DNA of 64,000 nt from Rhodoplanes sp046000175 (GCF_046000175.1 NZ_JBEOMB010000061.1:23778-87777); one strand, 5' to 3'; shown: positions 24,549-33,692, counted from the stretch's first letter. Numbers and translations are program-made. Notes: a model not told the origin generated them from the letters alone.

Positions 24549-26039
24549 ATGGCCGTTCTGTCCGACGCCCCCCCGCGCGAGGCCCTCACCTTCGACGACG
24601 TGCTGCTGCAGCCCGGCCTGTCCGACGTGCTGCCCTCGCAGGCCGACGTGCGCACCTTCCTGACCCGCGAAATCCCGCTCAACATCCCGATCATCGCCTC
24701 CGCCATGGACACGGTGACGGAGTCCGCCATGGCGATCGCCATGGCCCAGGCCGGCGGCATCGGCGTCATCCACCGCAATTTCGAGCCCGAGGCGCAGGCC
24801 GCCCAGGTGCGGCAGGTGAAGAAGTTCGAGAGCGGCATGGTGGTGAACCCGCTCACCATCGGGCCGGACGCGCCGCTCGCCGAGGCGCTGCGGATGATGG
24901 CAGAGAACCGAATCTCGGGCATCCCGGTGGTCACCACCGACGCCGGCATCGAGGGCCGGCTGGTCGGCATCCTCACCAATCGCGACGTGCGCTTCGCCCA
25001 TGATCCGGACCAGAAGGTCTCCGAGCTGATGACCAAGGAGCGCCTGGTCACGGTGCGCGAGGGTGTCAGCCAGCAGGAGGCGAAGCGCCTCCTGCATCAG
25101 TTCCGCATCGAGAAGCTGCTGGTCGTCGACGACCAGTATCGCTGCGTCGGCCTGATCACCGTGAAGGACATCGAGAAGGCGGTCGCGAATCCCAACGCCT
25201 GCAAGGACGCGCAGGGGCGCCTGCGGGTCGCGGCGGCGACCACGGTCGGCGATTCGGGCTATGCCCGCACCGAGCACCTGATCGGGGCCGGCGTCGACCT
25301 CATCGTCGTCGACACGGCGCACGGTCACTCGCGCCACGTGCTCGAGCAGGTCACCCGCATCAAGAAGTTGTCCAACGCCGTGCAGGTGGCGGCCGGCAAC
25401 ATCGCCACGGCCGACGGCGCCAAGGCGCTGATCGACGCCGGCGCCGACGCCGTGAAGGTCGGCATCGGCCCCGGCTCGATCTGCACCACCCGCGTGGTGG
25501 CGGGCGTCGGCGTGCCGCAGCTCACCGCCATCATGGACGCCGTCAGGGTCGCCCGCGACGCCAAGGTGGCGGTGATCGCCGACGGCGGCATCAAGTATTC
25601 GGGCGATCTCGCCAAGGCGCTCGCCGCCGGCGCCGACTGCGCCATGATCGGCTCGCTGCTCGCCGGCACCGACGAGACGCCCGGCGAGGTGTTCCTCTAT
25701 CAGGGCCGCTCCTACAAGACCTACCGGGGCATGGGCTCGGTCGGCGCCATGGCGCGCGGCTCGGCCGACCGCTACTTCCAGCAGGACATCAAGGACTCGC
25801 TCAAGCTGGTGCCGGAGGGCGTCGAGGGCCAGGTGCCCTACAAGGGACCGGCCGGCGCCGTGCTCCACCAGCTCACCGGCGGCCTGCGCGCCGCCATGGG
25901 CTATGTCGGCGCGCGGACGCTCGCCGAGCTGCACGAGAAGGCGCAGTTCGTGCGCATCTCGGGCGCCGGGCTGCGCGAGAGCCACGTCCACGACGTGACC
26001 ATCACGCGCGAGAGCCCGAACTACCCGACGCGGGTGTGA
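24549..26039 (+). CDS. guaB: Inosine-5'-monophosphate dehydrogenase
   Basis: 496 residues, standard length. It oxidises IMP to XMP with NAD+, the committed step to GTP. The TIM barrel begins EALTFDDVLLQPGLSDVLPS. Two CBS domains are inserted at about 95-215 (NRISGIPVVT, QFRIEKLLVVDD). The catalytic Cys is 312 in GIGPGSICTTR, and the flap loop contains YFQQDIKDSLKLVPEGVEG. The ATG at 24549 has AGGAG eight bases upstream. The gene has its own 268-base upstream region. A hairpin at 26134 separates it from ppk2. Confidence 0.97.
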   Translation: MAVLSDAPPREALTFDDVLLQPGLSDVLPSQADVRTFLTREIPLNIPIIASAMDTVTESAMAIAMAQAGGIGVIHRNFEPEAQAAQVRQVKKFESGMVVNPLTIGPDAPLAEALRMMAENRISGIPVVTTDAGIEGRLVGILTNRDVRFAHDPDQKVSELMTKERLVTVREGVSQQEAKRLLHQFRIEKLLVVDDQYRCVGLITVKDIEKAVANPNACKDAQGRLRVAAATTVGDSGYARTEHLIGAGVDLIVVDTAHGHSRHVLEQVTRIKKLSNAVQVAAGNIATADGAKALIDAGADAVKVGIGPGSICTTRVVAGVGVPQLTAIMDAVRVARDAKVAVIADGGIKYSGDLAKALAAGADCAMIGSLLAGTDETPGEVFLYQGRSYKTYRGMGSVGAMARGSADRYFQQDIKDSLKLVPEGVEGQVPYKGPAGAVLHQLTGGLRAAMGYVGARTLAELHEKAQFVRISGAGLRESHVHDVTITRESPNYPTRV

Positions 26040-26133
26040 CGGGGGACGGGTCCAGGTCCGGGAGACTCCGCGCGACCGACCGCCGCGCGGACATCGTCAT
26101 CGAACTGTCGCACACTCGCCGGCACTGTCTGGT

Positions 26134-26153
26134 CCGGCGATTCCCATCGCCGG
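26134..26153 (+). terminator. Hairpin between guaB and ppk2
   Basis: CCGGCGAT-TCCC-ATCGCCGG is a perfect 8-bp stem with a 4-base loop about 95 bases after the guaB stop. Only TT follows, so termination would be weak; it may instead shape the 5' leader of the downstream gene. Confidence 0.35.
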
Positions 26154-26178
26154 TTCAGAGACTTCACCGGAGCGACAG

Positions 26179-27189
26179 ATGGACGACCGCAAGCCGGGAC
26201 ACGGCAAGCCGGGCAATGAGAGACCGGGCAACGGCAATTCGGACGACGGCCGTGCCGGCGACCGTCACGGCGCCGAGGGCAGGCCGGAGAACGGCGGCCT
26301 CGACTGGCTCGACGCCGAGCTCGCCGACACGCTCGACGAGGACTACGAGCTCGAGCTGTCCGAGCCGGCGCTGTCGGAAGAGATCCGCAAGATCTACAAG
26401 CGGACGCATCCGCCCTCGATCGATCGCCGCGACTATCTGCGCAACCTGATCACGCTGCAGGCCGAGCTGATCAAGCTGCAGGACTGGGTGCAGCACACCA
26501 AGGCGAAGATCGTCGTCATCTTCGAGGGACGCGACTCCGCCGGCAAAGGCGGCGTCATCAAGCGCATCACCCAGCGGCTCAACCCACGCGTCGCCCGCGT
26601 CGTGGCCCTGCCGGCGCCGACCGAGCGCGAGCGCACCCAGTGGTATTTCCAGCGTTACGTGCCGCATCTGCCGGCCGGCGGCGAGATCGTGCTGTTCGAC
26701 CGCTCCTGGTACAACCGCGCCGGCGTCGAGCGGGTGATGGGCTTCGCCACCGAGGACGAGGTCGAGCAGTTCTTCCGCGACGTGCCCGAGTTCGAGCGCA
26801 TGCTGGTGCGCTCCGGCATCATCCTGTTGAAGTACTGGTTCTCGATCACCGACGAGGAGCAGCAGATGCGCTTCCTCATGCGCATCCACGATCCGATGAA
26901 GCAGTGGAAGCTGAGCCCGATGGACCTGCAGTCGCGGGTGCGCTGGGAGGACTACACGCGCGCCAAGGAGGACATGCTGTTCCGCACCAACATCCGCGAG
27001 GCGCCGTGGTTCATCGTCGAGGGCAACGACAAGAAGCGCGCGCGGCTCAACTGCATCGACCACCTGCTGAAGCAGATTCCCTACGCGCCGGTGCCGCACG
27101 TGCCGATCGCGCTGCCGGATCGGGTGTTCAACCCGAACTACGAGCGCCGCACGCTCCCGGCCGAGCTCTACGTGCCGATGAAGTATTGA
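26179..27189 (+). CDS. ppk2: Polyphosphate kinase 2
   Basis: 336 residues. PPK2 transfers phosphate between polyphosphate and nucleoside diphosphates, generally favouring nucleotide synthesis. After a polar, low-complexity N-terminal extension (about 1-60, Gly/Asp/Arg-rich) comes the kinase core. It has Walker A GRDSAGKGGVIKRI (starting at residue 117), PTERERTQWYFQRY, the Walker B/lid region LFDRSWYNRAGVERVMGF, and DKKRARLNCIDHLL near the C-terminus. Sequence pattern fits the class I ADP/GDP-phosphorylating group. Together with the Ppx/GppA-like phosphatase at 14.4 kb it implies active polyphosphate turnover. Confidence 0.94.
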   Translation: MDDRKPGHGKPGNERPGNGNSDDGRAGDRHGAEGRPENGGLDWLDAELADTLDEDYELELSEPALSEEIRKIYKRTHPPSIDRRDYLRNLITLQAELIKLQDWVQHTKAKIVVIFEGRDSAGKGGVIKRITQRLNPRVARVVALPAPTERERTQWYFQRYVPHLPAGGEIVLFDRSWYNRAGVERVMGFATEDEVEQFFRDVPEFERMLVRSGIILLKYWFSITDEEQQMRFLMRIHDPMKQWKLSPMDLQSRVRWEDYTRAKEDMLFRTNIREAPWFIVEGNDKKRARLNCIDHLLKQIPYAPVPHVPIALPDRVFNPNYERRTLPAELYVPMKY

Positions 27190-27234
27190 GGGAGGTCGTC
27201 GAGCTTATACGCGATCCGGCCTTTCAGCTCGGTG

Positions 27235-27338
27235 GTCATTCCGGGGCGGCGCGTCGCGCCGAACCCGGAATCCAGCGGAGCTTTCGGAGTTCGCCGCTGG
27301 ATTCCGGGTTCGCGGCTTTCGCCGCGCCCCGGAATGAC
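27235..27338. repeat. Dispersed inverted repeat, family B, copy 1
   Basis: GTCATTCCGGGGCGGC and GAACCCGGAATCCAGCGG are mirrored by CGCTGGATTCCGGGTTCG and CGCCCCGGAATGAC, giving a cruciform of about 104 bases. A second copy is at 47773-47875. This is the well-known type of intergenic repeat in Bradyrhizobium and Rhodopseudomonas relatives. Confidence 0.85.
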
Positions 27339-27373
27339 GGCGAACTGATCAACCGGAAACGGTCTAGAACCGA

Positions 27374-27550
27374 TCAAATCAGGTCGTTGTCGACGCAGTA
27401 GGCGACGGCGGAACGGTCGGCGGGGGTGCGGCGGGCTTCGCGGCCGGTCGGGCGACCGGTCTCGGCGCGCTCGACCTTGCTGTCGGCCGGGGCACGGCCG
27501 GTCTGCTGGGGCGCGTCGGTGTCGAAGGTTCGCAGCTCGGTACGGGGCAT
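27374..27550 (-). CDS. Small hydrophilic protein, unknown
   Basis: 58 residues from the ATG at 27550, which has GGAGA eight bases upstream. The sequence is polar and probably disordered (MPRTELRTFDTDAPQQTG...), ending in a more ordered-looking AVAYCVDNDLI. No family recognised. Support rests on the good start context and the compact frame between two noncoding stretches. Confidence 0.4.
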   Translation of the reverse strand: MPRTELRTFDTDAPQQTGRAPADSKVERAETGRPTGREARRTPADRSAVAYCVDNDLI

Positions 27551-27916
27551 TGCGCAGTCTCCGGAAAGGCACGCCGGATGCGTGCCGGGGGATCTTTCGG
27601 TCTGGCCTTCTGTCGCCGGCCCGGCGGTCGTTCCGCCCGGCCGGCCCCTGTCATCTGGTGGGCCGATCGGGCGCAAATAAGGTGCGGCGGTGACCGGAAT
27701 GGTTCGATCCCGGGCGCGATCGCGGCAGTGTCCGCGAGGCTGCAGACTGTCCGCGACGGCGGTGAAGGATGTCTTGCGCAGCTCGCCGGAGGAAACCCCG
27801 TCCTGATCACGAAGGCGCGAGCGCGATTGCCGCCGCGCGTTGCGCCCGTGCAACGGACGCCGCGTCGACGCTTCGTATACCAAGCGTATACCAAGCCGAG
27901 AGAAAGGTCGCCGCTG
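27551..27916. other. Noncoding gap with a perfect 11-bp tandem repeat
   Basis: No gene recognised. The only structure seen is CGTATACCAAG repeated twice back to back at 27874-27884 and 27885-27895, 22 bases beyond the amidase stop codon. Confidence 0.45.
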
Positions 27917-29116
27917 CTACCCGGCCGTGGCCCCGACGAAGGGGGCGAGCCGTACCGCGAGGTCGAGCAGCGCCTCGTCGCCGCCGGCCCAGCCGATGAA
28001 GGAGAGGCCGACCGGGCAGCCGTCGAGCGTGCCGACCGGGATCGTCACCTGTGGCAGCCCGGCCATTCCGGCCGTGCAGGTGAGTCGCATCACCCGTACC
28101 CGGAACGACTCGAGCAGGTCCTGCGGCGCGTCGACCTTCGGGGCGACGCAAGGCACGGTCGGCAGCGCCAGCACGGTGCCGGGCTTGACCACGCCGCGGA
28201 TCCAGGCGAGCGCCGCCGCCTTCACGGCATAGGCCTCGTTGGCGGCCGCCTCGGTGACGGTCGCGGCGAACGCCATGCGCTCGCGCACGCCGGGGCCGAA
28301 GCGCGGCCGTTTCGTTTCGACGAAGTCGCCGTAGACCTGCCAGATCTCGCGGCCCTGGATGATGCGGAACGCCTCGCGCCACGGGTCAAAGCCGTCCGGC
28401 GCGATCGCCCCGTGGGTCGGGGCGGGCAGGGCGGCTGCCATGACGTCGAGCGCGTCCTGGAGGAAGGCCGCGACCGGCTCGTCGGCCTGCGCGAAAGCGT
28501 CGTCGAGCACGATCAGCTTCTCGACCGCCCCGGCCACCGGATGGTGGTCGAGCAGAACGGGCCCGAGCGCACGAAGCACCCCGGGCGCCGTCGACATCCA
28601 GCCGGCGACGTCGAAGGAGGGCGCCATCGGCATGGCGCCGGCGAGCGAGACGCGGCCGTGGGTCGGGCGAATGCCGTAGAGCCCGCAGAAGGCGGACGGC
28701 ACCCGCACCGAGCCGCCCGTGTCCGAGCCGATCGCCACGTCGCAGGCGCCTGCGGAGGCGGCCGAGGCCGAGCCGCTCGACGAGCCGCCCGGGATGTGGC
28801 CCGGCGCGCGCGGATTGAGCGGCGTGCCGTAATGGGCGTTCACCCCGGCGACGCTGAAGAAGAACTCGTCGCACACGGTCTTGCCCGTGATGGTGGCGCC
28901 CGCCGCGAGCAGCGCGGCCACCACGGCGGCGTTCGCGGTCGCCGGCGGATGGGCGGCGAGCCAGTCCGGGTTGCCGCCGCCGGTGCGGCTGCCTTCGATG
29001 TCGTACATGTCCTTGACGGCCACCGAGAGCCCGGCGAGCGGTCCGGCCGGCGCACCTTTCACGGGCGCGGCGAGGTCGTGCGGCACGAAGGCGGAGCGGA
29101 AGGTCTCGGTCGGCAT
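27917..29116 (-). CDS. Amidase signature family protein
   Basis: 399 residues from the ATG at 29116, on the short side for the family (about 450-500). The Ser-cisSer-Lys triad can be placed as Lys35 (LSVAVKDMYDI), cis-Ser112 in PGGSSSGSASA and nucleophile Ser136 in GSDTGGSVRVP. The C-terminal half has the usual GLPQVTIPVG and GLSFIG motifs. It hydrolyses a C-N amide bond of unknown substrate; similarity pattern suggests the indoleacetamide/AtzF-like broad group rather than GatA, since no GatB/GatC partners are nearby. A 400-base region separates it from the divergent glycolipid operon. Confidence 0.88.
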   Translation of the reverse strand: MPTETFRSAFVPHDLAAPVKGAPAGPLAGLSVAVKDMYDIEGSRTGGGNPDWLAAHPPATANAAVVAALLAAGATITGKTVCDEFFFSVAGVNAHYGTPLNPRAPGHIPGGSSSGSASAASAGACDVAIGSDTGGSVRVPSAFCGLYGIRPTHGRVSLAGAMPMAPSFDVAGWMSTAPGVLRALGPVLLDHHPVAGAVEKLIVLDDAFAQADEPVAAFLQDALDVMAAALPAPTHGAIAPDGFDPWREAFRIIQGREIWQVYGDFVETKRPRFGPGVRERMAFAATVTEAAANEAYAVKAAALAWIRGVVKPGTVLALPTVPCVAPKVDAPQDLLESFRVRVMRLTCTAGMAGLPQVTIPVGTLDGCPVGLSFIGWAGGDEALLDLAVRLAPFVGATAG

Positions 29117-29514
29117 GGGGCGGGTCCGGGAGTTTTTTGCGCGAGGCGAGGGGTTTCGTCGATGATCCCGAAGGGCGCCCGAGTCAACCGAGCCGGTCGC
29201 ATCGCTTCCCCTCGTGCGAAGCGGAGCGTCGTGCCCCGACCGTCGGCGCCGGTCGAGGGTCCAGTCCCCGGTCCGCCACAGCGGGTTGGCACGAGGATCC
29301 CGGCCGACGCCGCGCCGCGGCGGCTCGGCGGGATGGCAGGTCGTCACCGCTCCAGTTGATCCAAAGTTTCGGCAGCCACCGGTACGGCGCTGAAAAAATA
29401 TGAAAATAGAACGGTGTGGCCGCGCTGCGACACCGGCCGGGACTGCGCCCGGCGGGCGCTTTCGCGGGCGGTTCCTTTTCTCTATTGTCCGCGCGACTTC
29501 AGCAGGACCCGGGA
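29117..29514. other. Intergenic region before the glycolipid operon
   Basis: About 400 bases between the divergent amidase gene and the operon starting at 29515. It contains an unusually A-rich patch (CTGAAAAAATATGAAAATAG, about 29390-29409) that probably marks a promoter region, but I cannot fix a -35/-10 pair. No gene seen. Confidence 0.4.
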
Positions 29515-31257
29515 ATGTCCGCCAAGAGCTTCGGAACGGCCAAGAGCTTCGGAACCGCAACGAGCCGGAAGACCGCCGCGCTTCTCGAGGCGCTGCTGGC
29601 CTGGGCCGCGGCGCGCCACCGCAACGCCGCGATCCTTCTGGTCGCGGTGTCGCTGCTCGCCTTTCTGCCGGGCATCTTCCAGCTCCCGCCGATCGACCGC
29701 GACGAGGCGCGGTTCGCCCAGGCGACCAAGCAGATGCTGGAGACCGGCGACCTCGTCGACATCCGCTTCCAGGAGGAGAGCCGCTACAAGAAGCCGGTCG
29801 GCATCTACTGGCTGCAGGCGGCCGTCGTCGGCGCCGCCGAGACGCTCGGCCTGCCGGAGGCGCGCACCCGGATCTGGCTCTACCGCGTGCCGTCGATCCT
29901 CGGGGCGGTCGGCGCCGTGCTGCTGACCTACTGGACGGCGCTCGCCTTCGTGTCGCGGCGGGGCGCCGTGCTGGCCGGCCTGATGATGGGGAGCTGCATC
30001 CTGCTCGCCGTCGAGGCGCGTCTCGCCAAGACCGACGCGGTGCTGTTCGCCACCACGGTGGCCTCCATGGGGGCGATGGCGCGCGCCTACCTGATCGAGC
30101 GCGCGCAGCGCCCCGATCCGGGCCATCCCTGGGCGCTGCCGGCGATCTTCTGGACCGCGATGGCGGCCGGCTTCCTGATCAAGGGGCCGCTGATCGTGAT
30201 GGTGGTGGGCCTCACCGTGGCGGCACTGGCGATCGCCGACCGGTCGGCCCGCTTCGTGCTGCGCCTGCGGCCGCTCGCCGGGCTCGCCTGGATGCTGCTT
30301 CTGGTCCTGCCCTGGTTCGTCGCCATCGTGCTCAAGAGCGGCGCGGGCTTCTTCGAGGAGTCGCTCGGCCGCGACCTCCTCTCGAAGGTGGGCAGCGGCC
30401 AGGAGGCGCACGGCGCGCCGCCCGGCTACTACTTCCTGCTGTTCTGGGGCACCTTCTTCCCGGCCTCGATCCTGGTGCCGATGGCGTTCGGCGCGGTGTG
30501 GAAGAGCCGTAGCGTGCCCGAGGTGCGCTACCTGCTGGCCTGGCTGATCCCGACCTGGCTGGTGTTCGAGGCGGCGATGACCAAGCTGCCGCACTACGTG
30601 CTGCCGGTCTATCCGGCCGTCGCCATCCTGCTCGCCATGGCGATCGACCATCAGGCGCTGTCGCGCAACATCTGGCTGCGCCGGGCGCCGATGTGGTGGT
30701 TCATCCTCACCGCCGTGGTGTCGGTCGGGCTGATCGTGATCAACATCTGGATCGGCCAGCGCTTCGGGCCGACGACCTGGCTGCTGTCGGGCATCGCCCT
30801 GACGCTCGCGCTGTTCGCCTGGTGGCTGTTCGAGGCGGACGGCGTCGTGGTGTCGTTCATGCGCATGGTCATCGCCATGATCGTGCTGTTCACGGCGGCC
30901 TTCTCGGCGACCTTTCCGACCATCGGGACGCTGTTCCCGTCGCTGCAGCTCGCCCGCTTCGTCGCCTTCGGCCGCTGCGACCAGGTGCTCGCCGCGACGG
31001 CCGGCTATCACGAGCCGAGCCTCGTCTTCCTGGTCGGCACCGATGTGCGCCACGTCTCCGGGGCCGGCGCCGCCGACTTCCTGGCGCGCGGCGGGCGGTG
31101 CCGCTACGCCTTCGTCGAGAAGGGCCACGAGCGCGCCTTCGTGCAGCGTGCCGACGCCATCGGGCTGCGCTACGCGCAGGGGGTCCGGATCGACGGCGTC
31201 AACTATTCGAGCGGCCGTGCGGTCTCGATCCAGACCTTCGTCGGGGTCGATCCGTGA
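29515..31257 (+). CDS. GT39-family (ArnT-like) glycosyltransferase, integral membrane
   Basis: 580 residues with about 12 hydrophobic helices. The first periplasmic loop carries the conserved PPIDRDEARFAQATKQML and the YKKPVGIYWLQA motif of ArnT/PMT-type transferases, which move a sugar from undecaprenyl phosphate onto lipid A or protein in the periplasm. The C-terminal soluble part (about 470-580) follows a final helix. The ATG at 29515 has AGGA upstream and starts with an 18-base tandem repeat encoding AKSFGT twice. It is the first gene of a four-gene operon; the next start codon overlaps its stop (GTGA). Confidence 0.9.
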   Translation: MSAKSFGTAKSFGTATSRKTAALLEALLAWAAARHRNAAILLVAVSLLAFLPGIFQLPPIDRDEARFAQATKQMLETGDLVDIRFQEESRYKKPVGIYWLQAAVVGAAETLGLPEARTRIWLYRVPSILGAVGAVLLTYWTALAFVSRRGAVLAGLMMGSCILLAVEARLAKTDAVLFATTVASMGAMARAYLIERAQRPDPGHPWALPAIFWTAMAAGFLIKGPLIVMVVGLTVAALAIADRSARFVLRLRPLAGLAWMLLLVLPWFVAIVLKSGAGFFEESLGRDLLSKVGSGQEAHGAPPGYYFLLFWGTFFPASILVPMAFGAVWKSRSVPEVRYLLAWLIPTWLVFEAAMTKLPHYVLPVYPAVAILLAMAIDHQALSRNIWLRRAPMWWFILTAVVSVGLIVINIWIGQRFGPTTWLLSGIALTLALFAWWLFEADGVVVSFMRMVIAMIVLFTAAFSATFPTIGTLFPSLQLARFVAFGRCDQVLAATAGYHEPSLVFLVGTDVRHVSGAGAADFLARGGRCRYAFVEKGHERAFVQRADAIGLRYAQGVRIDGVNYSSGRAVSIQTFVGVDP

Positions 31258-32102
31258 CCGTGGCGAGCGGATACGGCGCGGCTCCCGGGCGCCGGCCGAA
31301 CGCGCTCGCGCTGCTGGGCCGCAACCTCGCCGCCTGGCTCGCCGTCCTGTTCGTCGCCCCGCGAAAACCGCCGCGGACGCCCGGCTTCAAGGCCCTGGTG
31401 CTGGCGCATCGCTGGCAGGCGGCGGTGGCGCTCGGCCTCGTCCTCGCCGCCATGGTCGTGGTCGATCCGCTCGCCCCGCACGTGAAGGCGTCGCCGCGCT
31501 GGGTGATCGACCTGTTCGAGGACATCACCGATTTCGGCCGTTCGGGCTGGATCCTCATCCCAGCGGCGTGCGTGATCGTGTGGATCGCGGCGCTCGTGCG
31601 GCCCGGCCTCGACCGCGTCTCGCGCGCCGTGCTGGCGGCCGTGGTCGTGCGGCTCGGCTTCGTGTTCGTCGCGGTCGGCCTGCCGGGTCTCGTCGCCACC
31701 ATCCTCAAGCGCTGGATCGGCCGGGTGCGCCCCTCCGATCTCGGCCCGTTCGCCTATCAGCCGCTGTCGTGGCGCGCCGAATGGGCGAGCCTGCCGTCCG
31801 GTCACACCGTCACGGCCTTCGCGGCGCTGGTCGCCATCGGAGCCGTATGGCCGGCGCTGCGGCCGGTGATGTGGATCTACGCGCTGCTCATCGCGCTCAG
31901 CCGGGTGATCGTCTCGGCGCATTTCCCGAGCGACGTGATCGCCGGCGCCGCGTTCGGCGCCTTCGGGGCCGTGCTGGTGCGCGAATGGTTCGCGTCGCGC
32001 CGGCTCGGCTTCTCGGCCGCGCCGGACGGCACCGTCCGGGCGCTGCCCGGACCTTCGTTGCCCCGTGTCCTGCGGGCGCTCGCCACCGCGACCGAGCGGT
32101 GA
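31254..32102 (+). CDS. PAP2-family membrane phosphatase
   Basis: 282 residues, GTG start overlapping the previous stop by four bases. Six hydrophobic helices carry the full acid phosphatase signature: K-x6-RP (Lys152 to Pro160, KRWIGRVRP), PSGH (181-184) and SR-x5-H-x3-D (Ser216-Asp227, SRVIVSAHFPSD). It should dephosphorylate a lipid phosphate at the membrane, for example lipid A phosphate or undecaprenyl pyrophosphate. Location between an ArnT-like transferase and a polyprenyl-phosphate glycosyltransferase supports lipid A or lipid-carrier remodelling. Confidence 0.92.
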   Translation: MTVASGYGAAPGRRPNALALLGRNLAAWLAVLFVAPRKPPRTPGFKALVLAHRWQAAVALGLVLAAMVVVDPLAPHVKASPRWVIDLFEDITDFGRSGWILIPAACVIVWIAALVRPGLDRVSRAVLAAVVVRLGFVFVAVGLPGLVATILKRWIGRVRPSDLGPFAYQPLSWRAEWASLPSGHTVTAFAALVAIGAVWPALRPVMWIYALLIALSRVIVSAHFPSDVIAGAAFGAFGAVLVREWFASRRLGFSAAPDGTVRALPGPSLPRVLRALATATER

Positions 32103-32142
32103 GGGCCGGGCGCCGCCGACACCTTCAGGAGCTGTTTCGTCG

Positions 32143-32895
32143 ATGACCCAGACTGGATCGGGACCGGCCGTGGCCGTGGTGGTGCCGGTGCGCAACGAGG
32201 CCGAGAACGTCGCGCCGCTCCTCGCCGAGATCGTGACGAGCCTCGCCTCCGAGGGCCCGTTCGAGGTGATCTACGTGAACGACGGCTCGACCGACGACAC
32301 CGGCGCGGTGCTCGACCGGCTGCGCGCCGAGCGGCCGTGGCTGCGCCACGTGCGGCACGCCACGTCGTGCGGCCAGTCGGCGGCGGTGCGCACCGGCGTC
32401 GGCGCGGCGCGCGCGCCGCTCGTCGCCACCCTGGACGGTGACGGCCAGAACGACCCGAGCTTCATCCCGGCGATGCTCGACCGGCTGCGCAAGGACGGTC
32501 ATGTCGGTCTCGTCGCCGGCCAGCGGGTCGGCCGCAAGGACACCGGCTTCAAGCGCCTGCAGTCGCGCATCGCCAATGCGGTGCGCTCGAGCGTGCTCAA
32601 GGACGGCACCCGCGACACCGGCTGCGGCCTGAAGGCGTTCCGTCGCGAGGTGTTCATGGCGCTGCCCTATTTCGACGGGCTGCACCGCTTCCTGCCGGCC
32701 CTGGTGCGGCGCGACGGCTGGACCATCGCCTATGTCGACGTGAAGGACCGGCCGCGCCGGCACGGCACCTCGAAATACGGCTTCTTCGACCGGCTGTGGA
32801 TCGGCATCCTCGATCTCGCCGGCGTGTGGTGGCTGATCCGCCGCCGCAAGCAGGTGCCGCAGGTGACCGAATCCAAGGTGACGGAGAAGGCGTGA
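32143..32895 (+). CDS. GT2-family glycosyltransferase (dolichol-phosphate mannosyltransferase/ArnC-like)
   Basis: 250 residues, ATG with AGGAGC upstream. GT-A fold: VAVVVPVRNEAENVAPLL, VIYVNDGSTDDTGAVL, the metal-binding VATLDGDGQNDPSF and CGLKAFRREVF. No C-terminal transmembrane pair is present, only an Arg/Lys-rich tail with a short hydrophobic stretch (LWIGILDLAGVWWLI). It would charge undecaprenyl phosphate with a sugar for the ArnT-like enzyme encoded two genes upstream. Its stop overlaps the next start (TGATG). Confidence 0.92.
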   Translation: MTQTGSGPAVAVVVPVRNEAENVAPLLAEIVTSLASEGPFEVIYVNDGSTDDTGAVLDRLRAERPWLRHVRHATSCGQSAAVRTGVGAARAPLVATLDGDGQNDPSFIPAMLDRLRKDGHVGLVAGQRVGRKDTGFKRLQSRIANAVRSSVLKDGTRDTGCGLKAFRREVFMALPYFDGLHRFLPALVRRDGWTIAYVDVKDRPRRHGTSKYGFFDRLWIGILDLAGVWWLIRRRKQVPQVTESKVTEKA

Positions 32896-33242
32896 TGCTG
32901 ATCGATCTGTCGCACGCCGTCGGCGGCTATCTCTACGACGTGTTCGTCACGAGGCTCGACTGGTGGGTCTTCCTCGGCATCGTCGCCCAGGGCCTGTTCA
33001 CGATGCGCTTCGTCGTGCAGTGGCTCGCTTCCGAGAAGGCGGGCCGCAGCGTCGTGCCGATGGCCTTCTGGTGGTTCTCGATCTCGGGCGGCGTGCTCTT
33101 GCTCGCCTATGCGCTCTACCGACGCGACCCGGTGTTCATCGCTGGCCAGGGTTTTGGTGTGTTTGTCTATCTGCGCAACCTGCAATTCGTCCTGCGCGAG
33201 CGAAAAGCCGGACGCGAGGTGCAGGGCAAGGGGATGGGGTAG
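32895..33242 (+). CDS. Lipid A biosynthesis N-terminal domain (LAB_N) membrane protein
   Basis: 115 residues, three hydrophobic helices. The sequence FLGIVAQGLFTMRFVVQWL followed by SEKAGRSVVPMAFWWFSISG and a PVFIAGQGFGVFVYLRNL segment is the small LAB_N domain, often encoded beside DPM-type glycosyltransferases and ArnT-like enzymes. It may act as a flippase-like or scaffold subunit; its biochemical role is not established. It is the last gene of the operon, translationally coupled to the glycosyltransferase. Confidence 0.88.
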   Translation: MLIDLSHAVGGYLYDVFVTRLDWWVFLGIVAQGLFTMRFVVQWLASEKAGRSVVPMAFWWFSISGGVLLLAYALYRRDPVFIAGQGFGVFVYLRNLQFVLRERKAGREVQGKGMG

Positions 33243-33265
33243 GGATCAGAGCCGATGGGATAGGA

Positions 33266-33682
33266 TCAGTCCCACATCGGATCGTCGATGTACCGACTGT
33301 CATGTGCCTCGGAACTCCAAGCGCGCACGACCACACGGCCGTCGTTCAGCACCTCGATCGCCGTGTTGACGAGATCACCGCCGCGTTCGGCGAGAGCGTC
33401 GAGGGCTTGTCCCAGAAGGCGCTTCTGAACGACCCGCGGCACCGCGGGGACGATGACGATCAGGCCGCAGTGGATTGGCAGCCTCGCGTATTCCCGCAGG
33501 AAGTGGCGGCGGTTGTTGGTGACGACGACATAGTCGTTGTCCAGCGCGAAGGCGGCCAAGTTCCGGTCCTGCCAGCCGGTTTTTCCGAGCCACGCGACGT
33601 GATCGCAGGCAATCCCTCTGGCCTTCGCTGATGCGACCAGGCTCACGCTCAGGCATTCGTCGATCAGCAATCTGCTGCTCAC
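33266..33682 (-). CDS. DUF5615 PIN-like toxin
   Basis: 138 residues from the GTG at 33682, ten bases after the antitoxin stop. The start is chosen because the family begins with the strand RLLIDECLS; the frame is open further upstream but lies inside the antitoxin gene. Acidic PIN-like residues are visible in LLIDECLS, GWQDRNLAAFALDND and VVVTNNRRHFL. DUF5615 proteins are predicted RNases paired with DUF433 antitoxins; activity of this branch is mostly inferred. It is convergent with the glycolipid operon. Confidence 0.85.
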   Translation of the reverse strand: MSSRLLIDECLSVSLVASAKARGIACDHVAWLGKTGWQDRNLAAFALDNDYVVVTNNRRHFLREYARLPIHCGLIVIVPAVPRVVQKRLLGQALDALAERGGDLVNTAIEVLNDGRVVVRAWSSEAHDSRYIDDPMWD

Positions 33683-33692
33683 CGGAGCCTCG

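Noticed and set aside
27374..27883. A longer basic protein on the minus strand covering 27374-27883
   Set aside because: The upstream part is Arg/Pro-rich low-complexity sequence without a ribosome binding site; only the 58-residue version starting at 27550 has start-codon support.
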